Assembly: GCA_021443125.1 (NCBI GenBank)
Contig: JABUUQ010000002.1
Coordinates: 1,150,679-1,163,671 of the forward strand
Source: Bacteroidales bacterium
GTDB taxonomy: Bacteria; Bacteroidota; Bacteroidia; Bacteroidales; P3
Length of the DNA stretch: 12,993 nt
Direction: 5' to 3'
This document shows positions 1 to 6,218 of the stretch, piece after piece (within the stretch, counting starts at the first letter, position 1; each line of letters begins with the position of its first letter). The notes beneath the pieces are model-generated. The model had not been told where the DNA came from. It was given only the letters and a program-made list of their open reading frames with translations, and made no database searches. The position numbers were made by a program, and so were the translations under genes.

Positions 1-635
1 TTTCTGCAATAAGGGTCTTGTTGTCTTGTAATAGCAAATTTTGCAAAAGAGGCAAGATAGAAATTTGGGACTTCACCCTGATACAATCTATTAAGGAAAT
101 CAGCTTCTTCTCCTGGGTTTTCCTTTGCAAATTCTTCTGAAAGATGTTGTGGCATTTGATGACGCAAATAGTTTCTCAGCACAAGTTTACCTATATTGGT
201 GCCTGCACCTTCGTCGCAAAGCACATAACCCAATGAAGGAAGGTTTTCGGTAATTTTCTCTCCGTCGTAAAGGCATGAATTTGAACCCGTACCAAGAATT
301 GCAGCCACTCCACTTTGTCTACCACAAGTCGCCCTTGCAGCACCAAGCAAATCATCTTCTATATGTATCTCTGTATTTGGCAGATACTTTTGAAAAATGT
401 CTGTCATTTCCTTTTGCTTTTGTGGAGTTGAGCATCCAGAACCATAAAAGTGCATTTGCTTCACTTCGTTTGGCTCAATGTTGGGAACAACTGCTGCTTC
501 AATCTCTTTAATCAAGTTTTCCTTAGTGATATTATAAGGATTCATTCCTACGGAAGAAAAGTTTTTTCTTTCACCATTGGCTTTCAAAAAGCACCAATCA
601 ACTTTCGTTGAGCCACTATCTGCTATCAGTAACAT
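1..635 (-). CDS. N-acetylglucosamine-kinase-like protein (BadF/BadG/BcrA/BcrD ATPase family), partial, C-terminus outside the window
   Basis: The gene reads from an ATG at 635 to the window's left edge, giving 211 codons without a stop. The N-terminus MLLIADSGSTKVDW is the phosphate-1 loop of the ASKHA sugar-kinase fold (D6, G8, T10, K11). ILGTGSNS at residues 113-120 is the phosphate-2 loop, followed by DEGAGTNIGK at 141-150. By family knowledge, such proteins of about 280 residues in Bacteroidota are annotated as cytoplasmic GlcNAc kinases that make GlcNAc-6-phosphate from recycled or imported amino sugar, so roughly 70 residues are missing. The start lies 9 bp after the stop of the upstream secreted-protein gene, so the two are probably co-transcribed. 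Substrate is inferred from overall resemblance; other BadF-family kinases, such as glucosamine kinase, are possible. Confidence 0.85.
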   Translation of the reverse strand, partial: MLLIADSGSTKVDWCFLKANGERKNFSSVGMNPYNITKENLIKEIEAAVVPNIEPNEVKQMHFYGSGCSTPQKQKEMTDIFQKYLPNTEIHIEDDLLGAARATCGRQSGVAAILGTGSNSCLYDGEKITENLPSLGYVLCDEGAGTNIGKLVLRNYLRHQMPQHLSEEFAKENPGEEADFLNRLYQGEVPNFYLASFAKFAITRQQDPYCR

Positions 636-644
636 AATTCAGTG

Positions 645-1418
645 TTATTTTTTTATAAATTTAGTTGTTGTTGTGCCTGCATTTGTTTTTACTGCAACAA
701 AATACAATCCGTTTTCAAGGTTTGAAGTATTTATAACATTGCTATTTGATTCCATAACTTTCTGACCAAGAGAATTCATAATTATTGCACTTTCAAAATT
801 TGTAGCTTCTATGTTCAAAACATCTGTTGCAGGATTTGGATATACTGAAACGCCAGACAATTCCACGCTTTCGATAGAAGATGAACTTCCTTTGTCGCCT
901 GCAGAAATTGGAGTGTTAGGTGTTGAGTTGTAAGCATAGCCATAAAGAGTTACATTTACATTATCCCAATCTATTCTTGCCCAACCATAGTATGTATTGC
1001 CATTGTTGGCAAATTTGAAGCCTACATATTTGTCGCCTGTCATACCTTGACCAAAAGAAGTCTGACCAGGAACGTACAATACATTGAAATAAGGAGAGCC
1101 ATAACCGTCTTCAAAACCATAGAATTGAGAAGAAGGGCCTATGACTGTATTGTATGCAAGCGCTGTTACATTTGCATTATAAGATGCTGGTGTTGAAACA
1201 ACTGCAGTGCCTGGAAGAAAACTTGCAAAGAACACTTCTTCTGAGTAATAGTTCTGTATCATAAACTCAGCTTCGCCTCCAAAGAAATTCAAAGCATATT
1301 CTGTTGTTCCGTTGCCTATTACAACAGGATTGTTCTCAAGATTGGTATAAACAACTTGTGCATTAACTGCTGAGAAACTAAGTGCAAACAAGCATAAAGC
1401 AGTAAAGATTTTTTTCAT
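645..1418 (-). CDS. secreted protein with T9SS type A C-terminal sorting domain
   Basis: This 257-residue protein starts with a typical Sec signal peptide (MKKIFTALCLFALSFSAVNA, cleavage before Q21). It ends with a type A sorting domain at about residues 191-257: SVYPNPATDVLNIE, then NSLGQKV, LENGLYFVAV and a terminal TKFIKK. By family knowledge, such proteins cross the outer membrane through the type IX system and are released or anchored to the cell surface. The passenger (about residues 22-185) has no enzyme motif I recognise. Its segment near 128-172, containing KYVGFKF, YYGWARIDW, LYGYAYNSTPNTPI and SAGDK, resembles a beta-rich domain common in PEP-CTERM proteins. It heads a probable two-gene unit with the kinase gene 9 bp downstream, under the promoter-like motif at 1446-1475. 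Biological role unknown. Confidence 0.88.
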   Translation of the reverse strand: MKKIFTALCLFALSFSAVNAQVVYTNLENNPVVIGNGTTEYALNFFGGEAEFMIQNYYSEEVFFASFLPGTAVVSTPASYNANVTALAYNTVIGPSSQFYGFEDGYGSPYFNVLYVPGQTSFGQGMTGDKYVGFKFANNGNTYYGWARIDWDNVNVTLYGYAYNSTPNTPISAGDKGSSSSIESVELSGVSVYPNPATDVLNIEATNFESAIIMNSLGQKVMESNSNVINTSNLENGLYFVAVKTNAGTTTTKFIKK

Positions 1419-1445
1419 ATTCTGTTATTTTTTGTGATTTATTAT

Positions 1446-1475
1446 TAAAAGTATTGTTTTCTTGCTTTCGGCAAA
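1446..1475 (-). promoter_or_regulatory. probable Bacteroidota promoter for the T9SS type A protein and kinase unit
   Basis: Read on the minus strand, TTTG (1472-1475) is followed after 18 bp by TACTTTTA (1446-1453). This matches the Bacteroidota primary sigma pattern of a -33 TTTG and a -7 TAnnTTTG in 7 of 8 positions of the -7 box. The start of transcription would fall near 1440, leaving a leader of about 22 nt before the ATG at 1418. It lies downstream of the fabG terminator, consistent with an independent unit. Confidence 0.5.
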
Positions 1476-1502
1476 TTCTTTCCTTGTTTTGTTTTCTTAG
1501 AA

Positions 1503-1537
1503 CTTGCTTTTAATAATTTTTTCCTTTGTTTTATTTT
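1503..1537. repeat. intergenic AT-rich repeat, copy C
   Basis: This 35-bp stretch, beginning CTTGCTTTTAAT and ending CCTTTGTTTTATTTT, matches the complement of 4396-4430 at 32 of 35 ungapped positions. It therefore lies in the opposite orientation to copy A. It contains the CTTGCTTTT core shared with the repeats at 4396-4482 and 7651-7702. It sits in the 209-bp gap between fabG and the T9SS type A gene. Low sequence complexity is a caveat, but the shared CTTGC and CCTTTG positions argue against chance T-richness alone. Confidence 0.5.
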
Positions 1538-1545
1538 TTCTTGTC

Positions 1546-1580
1546 TTGAACGCATTTGGATTTTTCTCTTTTGCGTTCAA
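1546..1580. repeat. short inverted repeat between the fabG terminator and the next promoter
   Basis: TTGAACGCA (1546-1554) and TGCGTTCAA (1572-1580) are perfect 9-bp inverted arms around a 17-nt spacer. No T-tract follows the second arm on either strand, so it is not a canonical terminator. It could be an operator-like site or a weak secondary hairpin; there is no further evidence for a role. Confidence 0.4.
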
Positions 1581-1581
1581 T

Positions 1582-1617
1582 AAAAAAGGAGTAGTCTATT
1601 ATAAATCAATAGACTAC
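1582..1617 (-). terminator. intrinsic terminator of the glycosyltransferase-fabG unit
   Basis: On the minus strand, 11 bp after the fabG stop, GTAGTCTATT (1608-1617) and AATAGACTAC (1591-1600) form a perfect 10-bp stem with a 7-nt loop. A G-T and a G-C pair can extend it. After the stem comes TCC and then six T residues (1582-1587). This is a textbook rho-independent terminator and marks the 3' end of unit 3. Confidence 0.85.
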
Positions 1618-1627
1618 CCTATTTGTT

Positions 1628-2374
1628 TTAGCAATTCATTGCTCCACATACATGGATAACTTGACCACTTACATAAGAAGACAAATCTGAACCCAAAAAT
1701 ACGCAAACTTTTGCCACTTCTTCTGGCTGGCCTCCTCTACGCATAGGTATTTGTGCTTCCCATGCCTTGCGAGCTTCTTCTGGTATTTTTGCAGTCATGT
1801 CGGTAATGATGAAACCTGGGGCAATAGCGTTAGAGCGTATGTTTCTTGAGCCAAGTTCTTTTGCAACACTCTTTGTGAAGCCTATGATACCTGCTTTTGA
1901 TGCAGAATAGTTTGCTTGTCCTGCGTTGCCTGAAACACCAACAACACTACTCATATTTATGATAGAGCCACTTTTTTGTTTCAACATGTATTTTTGGCAA
2001 GCATGAGTAAGGTTGAAAACAGATTTAAGGTTGACTGCAATAACAGCATCCCAATCCTTTTCGCTCATACGCATAAGAAGATTATCTTTTGTTATACCTG
2101 CATTATTCACCAAGATATCTATGCGTCCAAAATCTTTGATAACTTCATCAACAACTCTTTCGCTATCTTCGTAAGAGGCAGCATTTGAAGCATAACCCTT
2201 AGCCTTTATACCCAAAGCAAGAAGTTCTTGTTCGGTTTCTTCCATAAATTGATCGCGGTTAAGGTCTGTAAAAGCAACCATAGCGCCCTCTCTTGCATAA
2301 GCCAAAACTATTTGTTTGCCTATACCTCTTGATGCTCCTGTAACAAGAGCCACTTTGTTTTCAAGTAATTTCAT
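1628..2374 (-). CDS. fabG: 3-oxoacyl-[acyl-carrier-protein] reductase (short-chain dehydrogenase/reductase)
   Basis: This 248-residue protein has normal FabG length. It shows the nucleotide-binding TGASRGIG (residues 12-19), NNAGITKDNLLMRMSE (90-105), and the catalytic tetrad N115, S143, Y156 and K160 within SSVVGVSGNAGQANYSASK. FabG reduces 3-oxoacyl-ACP to 3-hydroxyacyl-ACP in type II fatty acid synthesis in the cytoplasm. D37 at the end of the second beta strand (FTDLN) is a position that often favours NADH, while R16 is typical of NADPH use, so cofactor preference is unclear. The C-terminus GQVIHVCGAMNC carries a Cys where DGG is common. It is the last gene after two glycosyltransferases (36-bp gap) and is followed by a strong terminator. 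A role in modifying a glycan precursor cannot be excluded, but the motifs favour FabG. Confidence 0.88.
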   Translation of the reverse strand: MKLLENKVALVTGASRGIGKQIVLAYAREGAMVAFTDLNRDQFMEETEQELLALGIKAKGYASNAASYEDSERVVDEVIKDFGRIDILVNNAGITKDNLLMRMSEKDWDAVIAVNLKSVFNLTHACQKYMLKQKSGSIINMSSVVGVSGNAGQANYSASKAGIIGFTKSVAKELGSRNIRSNAIAPGFIITDMTAKIPEEARKAWEAQIPMRRGGQPEEVAKVCVFLGSDLSSYVSGQVIHVCGAMNC

Positions 2375-2410
2375 ATAAATTTAGTTTTTATTGTTTTAAC
2401 TTAATATACA

Positions 2411-3169
2411 TTATGCCATTTGTTTGTGTGTTATTTTCGCCCAAATAAAGCGGAAAAGCATCAAGAAATTATAAACTATTGCTTTTATTGGGCCAAAATG
2501 TTTTATCATTATCTCAAAACGTTCCCAATTTGCCTTGAAAACATTTTGCGAAGCATGACCTCCTTCAAGAAAATAACTGAAAGTGTGGCTGCTTCTCGAA
2601 ATAAGTTGTTTGTCTGCCTTATCCACTGCCTTCAACATCCAATCGAAATCTGCACAATGCCGATAACTTGTATCGTATTTTGAGACAATACTCCTTTTAA
2701 CAATGAAAGATTGGTGGCACACTACCATTCCCCAAAGAAAAGAGTTTTTTTTAATCGTCTTTGGCAGTTTCAAACGTCTTTTTCCTATCTTTTCGCCAGA
2801 TTTATTTATGATTTTTGTCTGTCCACAATAGATATCTTGCATCAAAATAGAGGATTCCATAATGTCAAGCAAAGTTGTTTTGTGTGGAATCTTGTCTCCA
2901 GCATTTATAAACCAAACATAATCACCTTGAGCAAGATACAAACCTTTGTTCATAGCGTCATAAATGCCATTGTCCTTTTCTGATATATATTTTGTTATGA
3001 TATCTCTGTTTTGTAACAAAATTTCCTGAGTTCCGTCGGTAGAAGCACCATCTATAACTATATATTCAAAATTGTCATACTCTTGTCGTCTTATGCTTTT
3101 CAATGTCATTTCAATAACATCAGCAGCATTGTAACACACAGTAATTATAGATACGAAAGGATGTTTCAT
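2411..3169 (-). CDS. family 2 glycosyltransferase
   Basis: This 252-residue protein has a GT-A fold. VSIITVCYNAADVIEMTLKS (6-25) is the N-terminal nucleotide-binding strand, DGASTDGT is at 40-47, and EKDNGIYDAMNKG (64-76) precedes the DxD-like NAGD (89-92). CADFDWML lies later, near residue 178. This signature is typical of WcaE-like enzymes that add one sugar to a lipid-linked glycan on the cytoplasmic face of the inner membrane. The C-terminal segment (about 230-248, hydrophobic then basic) could touch the membrane. Its start is 8 bp after the stop of the GT4 gene and it precedes fabG by 36 bp, so it is mid-operon. The codons for KTIKKN (around 2745-2752) contain a run of eight A residues, a potential slippage site. 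Donor and acceptor sugars cannot be read from sequence. Confidence 0.88.
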   Translation of the reverse strand: MKHPFVSIITVCYNAADVIEMTLKSIRRQEYDNFEYIVIDGASTDGTQEILLQNRDIITKYISEKDNGIYDAMNKGLYLAQGDYVWFINAGDKIPHKTTLLDIMESSILMQDIYCGQTKIINKSGEKIGKRRLKLPKTIKKNSFLWGMVVCHQSFIVKRSIVSKYDTSYRHCADFDWMLKAVDKADKQLISRSSHTFSYFLEGGHASQNVFKANWERFEIMIKHFGPIKAIVYNFLMLFRFIWAKITHKQMA

Positions 3170-3177
3170 AATATTGT

Positions 3178-4320
3178 TTAATTTGTTTGAATCAATCTGT
3201 TATAATAGTTTTCAACTGAATAGTTTTCGTCAAAATCTTTTCTGCAATTAAAGGTCAAAGTTTTATAAGCCTCATTATCACTGAACAAAAGGTTGATTTT
3301 GTCTTTTATTGCCTCAACATCTCCAATTTCCACCTTATAGCCGTTGTAGTTGTCTTTGACTACTTCTGCCATTACACTTAAATCATTTACTATCAACGGA
3401 GTATAATGATACAAAGCCTCGACTAAAACCATTGGAAAGCCTTCATACCAACGAGAAAGGAACAAAACAACCTTGCATTTTGAGTAAAACGCAGACATTT
3501 GCTTTTTATCCAAAAATCCTTCGAATTTCAAATTCTTTGGCAACTCGTAATTTTCTATTTCTTTGGTAATTTTCCCTGCTACACAAAACTCATATTCAGG
3601 CATTTGTTTGGCAAGAGAGATAAAATCAAAGAATCCTTTTTCCTTTGTAAGCCTTCCAACAAAACCAATAACATTCTTTTTGTCAAAATCCAAAACTGGT
3701 GGGGTTTCCAAAGGAGTGTAAGTGTTTGGAAGACGGATAATTTTTTCTTCATCTATACCATTGGATGCAAGAATTTGCTTTTGGAATTGCGATAGTGAGA
3801 AAAATTTATCCACATACTTGTAGTAGTTGCATTTTCTTACGATACTGAATTTCAAAGCAAAGCTGAAATCCGATAGTCTTTTTTCTGTGCAATGGTTCTT
3901 AAAGCAATTCCATTCCCTATGCTTGCCAAGACATTTTTCACATATCTCTCCTTGATTGAAAAAGATGCCTATAGGACAGAAAAGTCTGTAATTATGCACT
4001 ATCTGCCAGACTTTTACACCATTTTTCTTCAATAAAGGAATGATTGCAGGAGAAATGATTGAGAAAACATTGTGAATTATTGCAACATCGGGTTTTTCTT
4101 CCTTGATAATCTTTTTTATATCTCTGATACTCTTATAATTATAGATAGAAGTAAAGGTTGTCCACATCTTGCCCAAGAACCATTTTTCTGCCTCTTGATA
4201 TGAACGAGTGTAGAGTCTTACCTTGTGTCCTTTACTCTCCAACAAATGTTTTTGGAAAGCCACCACAGATTCTTCTCCGCCTTTATCCCTATATTCGTTA
4301 TGTATTATTAAGAAAAACAT
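3178..4320 (-). CDS. family 4 glycosyltransferase (GT-B fold)
   Basis: The ATG at 4320 gives 380 residues (MFFLIIHNEYRDKGGEESVV), with the glycine motif typical of GT4 N-termini. A longer reading from a TTG at 4332 adds only MKLT. I prefer 4320 because the TATCTTTG promoter box at 4343-4350 would start transcription near 4337, too close to that TTG. Further motifs are HNYRLFCPIGIFF; a Cys cluster (C115, C127, C130, C139, C144) common in one GT4 subgroup; FVGRLTKEKGF; and the C-terminal donor-binding EGFPMVLVE (E-x7-E) near residue 293. Such enzymes move a nucleotide-activated sugar to a glycan acceptor, as in O-antigen, capsule or exopolysaccharide assembly at the inner membrane. It is the first gene of the GT4-GT2-fabG unit. 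Sugar specificity unknown. Confidence 0.88.
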   Translation of the reverse strand: MFFLIIHNEYRDKGGEESVVAFQKHLLESKGHKVRLYTRSYQEAEKWFLGKMWTTFTSIYNYKSIRDIKKIIKEEKPDVAIIHNVFSIISPAIIPLLKKNGVKVWQIVHNYRLFCPIGIFFNQGEICEKCLGKHREWNCFKNHCTEKRLSDFSFALKFSIVRKCNYYKYVDKFFSLSQFQKQILASNGIDEEKIIRLPNTYTPLETPPVLDFDKKNVIGFVGRLTKEKGFFDFISLAKQMPEYEFCVAGKITKEIENYELPKNLKFEGFLDKKQMSAFYSKCKVVLFLSRWYEGFPMVLVEALYHYTPLIVNDLSVMAEVVKDNYNGYKVEIGDVEAIKDKINLLFSDNEAYKTLTFNCRKDFDENYSVENYYNRLIQTN

Positions 4321-4342
4321 AGTCAGTTTCAATAATCAGTGG

Positions 4343-4350
4343 CAAAGATA
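4343..4350 (-). promoter_or_regulatory. -7 promoter box of the glycosyltransferase unit
   Basis: The minus strand reads TATCTTTG, a full match to the Bacteroidota -7 consensus TAnnTTTG, 22 bp before the ATG at 4320. No TTTG lies at the usual distance. The nearest upstream one (4362-4365) is only 11 bp away, with a run of eight T residues on the minus strand (4352-4359) between them. The promoter may therefore be weak or dependent on an activator. Confidence 0.5.
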
Positions 4351-4395
4351 CAAAAAAAATACAAATAACACCTCATCTAAGCACTTTTGCACGCC

Positions 4396-4482
4396 AAAAT
4401 AAAACAAAGGAAGAAAAAATTAAAAGCAAGGAATAATTTTCTAAAAGCAAGTTTTAATTTTTTCTTCCTTGCTTTTAATTTT
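4396..4482. repeat. intergenic AT-rich repeat, copy A, with an 18-bp inverted repeat
   Basis: The segment holds three copies of the AAAAGCAAG / CTTGCTTTT core. The outer arms AAAATTAAAAGCAAGGAA (4416-4433) and TTCCTTGCTTTTAATTTT (4465-4482) are perfect 18-bp inverted repeats. A 27-bp block (4434-4460) is identical to 7676-7702, and a 32-bp block (4451-4482) matches 7651-7682 with one mismatch. The two blocks occur in opposite order at the two places. Part of the segment (4396-4430) also matches 1503-1537 on the other strand. The structure suggests a small mobile or amplified intergenic element, but no transposase end or target duplication is visible. Confidence 0.65.
4414..4482 (-). terminator. 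probable terminator downstream of recQ
   Basis: About 16 bp after the recQ stop, the minus-strand transcript can form an 18-bp hairpin between 4465-4482 and 4416-4433, closing on a six-T tract (4414-4419) that overlaps the stem foot. The 31-nt loop is long and contains another CTTGCTTTT copy that could pair with the first arm instead. Termination efficiency is therefore uncertain. It is formed by the repeat described at 4396-4482. Confidence 0.5.
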
Positions 4483-4498
4483 ACAGAACTTCAAAGTA

Positions 4499-6217
4499 TC
4501 AGTTTTTGTTTTTGCAATAATCGCAAATACCGCAATCTTGAGATGTTTCACCAAAATAATTCAGTATGTATTGCCAGCGACATTGATTTGAAAACACATA
4601 TTCTCGTGCCTTCCTGCCTCTGTCTTTTGCCGTTTGCTTTGGAAGATAATAGAAATCTTTGCTTAACAAATCCTTTTCAAAATAAGGACGGTCTTTTGTC
4701 AGCACAACAAAATCGCCTTTGCCATTACAAATATAATCTATCAGCCTGTTTTGTGCCAAAAATACCAAGTCCTTTTGTATTTGTTTCAATGGCATGTGTG
4801 ATTGTTGGGCTATCTCATATTCGTTTATCTCAACAGCGTCGTATCTTATATTTATCTTGCCACGCAACAGAATATCAAAAAGATAGAAGTATTGATCATA
4901 TTCGTTGATAAAAGCTTTGACTGTATCAATTGATGCAATAAGCTGCACTTTTGTAATAGGATTAGGGTTGTTATCTACATATAAATACCCCTCATGCTCA
5001 AGTACTTTCAATGCTCTGTAAATTATTTCCTGTGGTTCTTGCAAACGCGACGAGATTTGGGCAATATCTATGCTGATATTGGTACCCAATCCAGATCCAA
5101 AGGCAATCTGGGCTTTTGAACACAAGAAATTATACAACTGATATATGATTTCTTCTTTAGGATATGCGTTGTCTGTTATATTTTGTTGTTCTTCTACATC
5201 CTTATCGTCATATAAAAGAATGTTATGTGCCATTTTACCATCCCTTCCTGCCCTTCCAAGTTCTTGATAGTACAATTCTATTGATGTAGGCATATCAGTG
5301 TGGATTACAAACCTGACATCCTGTTTGTCTATACCCATTCCAAAAGCCGTTGTAGCAATAATTATCGGCACTTCGTTATTCATCCATCGCTTTTGTGTTG
5401 TGTCTCTTTCATAGCTTGTTAGATTGGCATGATAAGGAAGGCAATTTATGTTGTAGTGTTGCCTTAGCATTTGTGCCAAAGCCTCTGTTTCTGCCCTGCG
5501 TCTGCAATATATTATGCCAGAAGCTTGAAGGTGTTTGTATGTTCTTACTATGTAGTCAACCTTATCAGCTGTCTTTATCACACGAATATGTATGTTGTCG
5601 CGTTTGTAGGAACTTTTGAATACGGAATACTGCTTGCTAATTTTTGGGAAAAGAAGGTATTTGAGAATATCTTGTTGCACTTTTTCGGTTGCAGAAGCAG
5701 TGAGAGCGACAAAGACTGCCTTTGGAAAAATACTTCTTAACTCTCCGATTTTAAGGTAAGATGGTCTGAAACTATGGCCCCACTGCGAAATACAATGAGC
5801 TTCATCAACAGCAATAATAGAAACTTTCACTTGCTGAATAAAGGTGATGAAATCTTTGTTTGCTAATCTTTCGGCGGCAACAAACAAAAATTTTGCACGA
5901 TGGTTTAATATATGATTTTGTGCCGAAGTTTTTTCATCGTAACTTTGACTATGACACAGTTTTACCGCTTTTATTCCATGTGATTCAAGTGTTCTTATCT
6001 GGTCATTTATTAAGGACAGCAAAGGTTCAATTACCAAACAAATACTACCTTGCATTGCCAAAGCAGGAACTTGATAGCAAATGCTTTTGCCAGCTCCTGT
6101 GGGCATGATAGCCAAAGTGTCTTTACCAGAAAGAATTGAGGATATCACCCCTTCCTGATGCAAACGGAAAGAAGAATATCCCCAATACTTTTTTAATATG
6201 TCTAATGCGTCCTTCAA
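4499..6217 (-). CDS. recQ: RecQ-family ATP-dependent DNA helicase, short form without HRDC
   Basis: This 572-residue superfamily 2 helicase has motif 0 (FRLHQ, ending Q21), Walker A MPTGAGKS (38-45), DEAH (138-141) followed by the RecQ aromatic loop CISQWGHSFRPSY, motif III LTASAT, motif IV GIIYCRR, motif V ATTAFGMGID and motif VI QELGRAGRDG. A winged-helix-like middle region follows, and the zinc cysteines C546, C562, C565 and C568 lie at the extreme C-terminus. It has no HRDC domain, unlike the 609-residue E. coli RecQ; this layout is familiar from short Bacteroidota RecQs. It unwinds DNA 3' to 5' in recombination and repair. The start is TTG: the reading frame meets a TGA three codons upstream, and the next Met is inside Walker A. 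The 1-bp gap after the lpdA stop suggests translational coupling. Confidence 0.9.
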   Translation of the reverse strand: MKDALDILKKYWGYSSFRLHQEGVISSILSGKDTLAIMPTGAGKSICYQVPALAMQGSICLVIEPLLSLINDQIRTLESHGIKAVKLCHSQSYDEKTSAQNHILNHRAKFLFVAAERLANKDFITFIQQVKVSIIAVDEAHCISQWGHSFRPSYLKIGELRSIFPKAVFVALTASATEKVQQDILKYLLFPKISKQYSVFKSSYKRDNIHIRVIKTADKVDYIVRTYKHLQASGIIYCRRRAETEALAQMLRQHYNINCLPYHANLTSYERDTTQKRWMNNEVPIIIATTAFGMGIDKQDVRFVIHTDMPTSIELYYQELGRAGRDGKMAHNILLYDDKDVEEQQNITDNAYPKEEIIYQLYNFLCSKAQIAFGSGLGTNISIDIAQISSRLQEPQEIIYRALKVLEHEGYLYVDNNPNPITKVQLIASIDTVKAFINEYDQYFYLFDILLRGKINIRYDAVEINEYEIAQQSHMPLKQIQKDLVFLAQNRLIDYICNGKGDFVVLTKDRPYFEKDLLSKDFYYLPKQTAKDRGRKAREYVFSNQCRWQYILNYFGETSQDCGICDYCKNKN

Positions 6218-6218
6218 G

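Noticed and set aside
275..511. Plus-strand open frame of 78 codons, and similar plus-strand frames across the window
   Set aside because: Each is antisense to a well-supported minus-strand gene with clear family motifs; this one is antisense to the GlcNAc-kinase-like gene.
4330..4332. TTG start adding four residues to the GT4 glycosyltransferase
   Set aside because: The promoter-like TATCTTTG would start transcription only about 5 nt upstream; the ATG at 4320 fits both the family N-terminus and the leader length.
4416..4482. Repeated cores considered as a CRISPR array
   Set aside because: The units are too short, AT-rich and alternately inverted, there are no regular unique spacers, and no cas gene is nearby.
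4387..4908. Plus-strand open frame of 173 codons
   Set aside because: It lies over the intergenic repeat and antisense to the 3' end of recQ, has no recognisable domain and a composition that mirrors the opposite strand.
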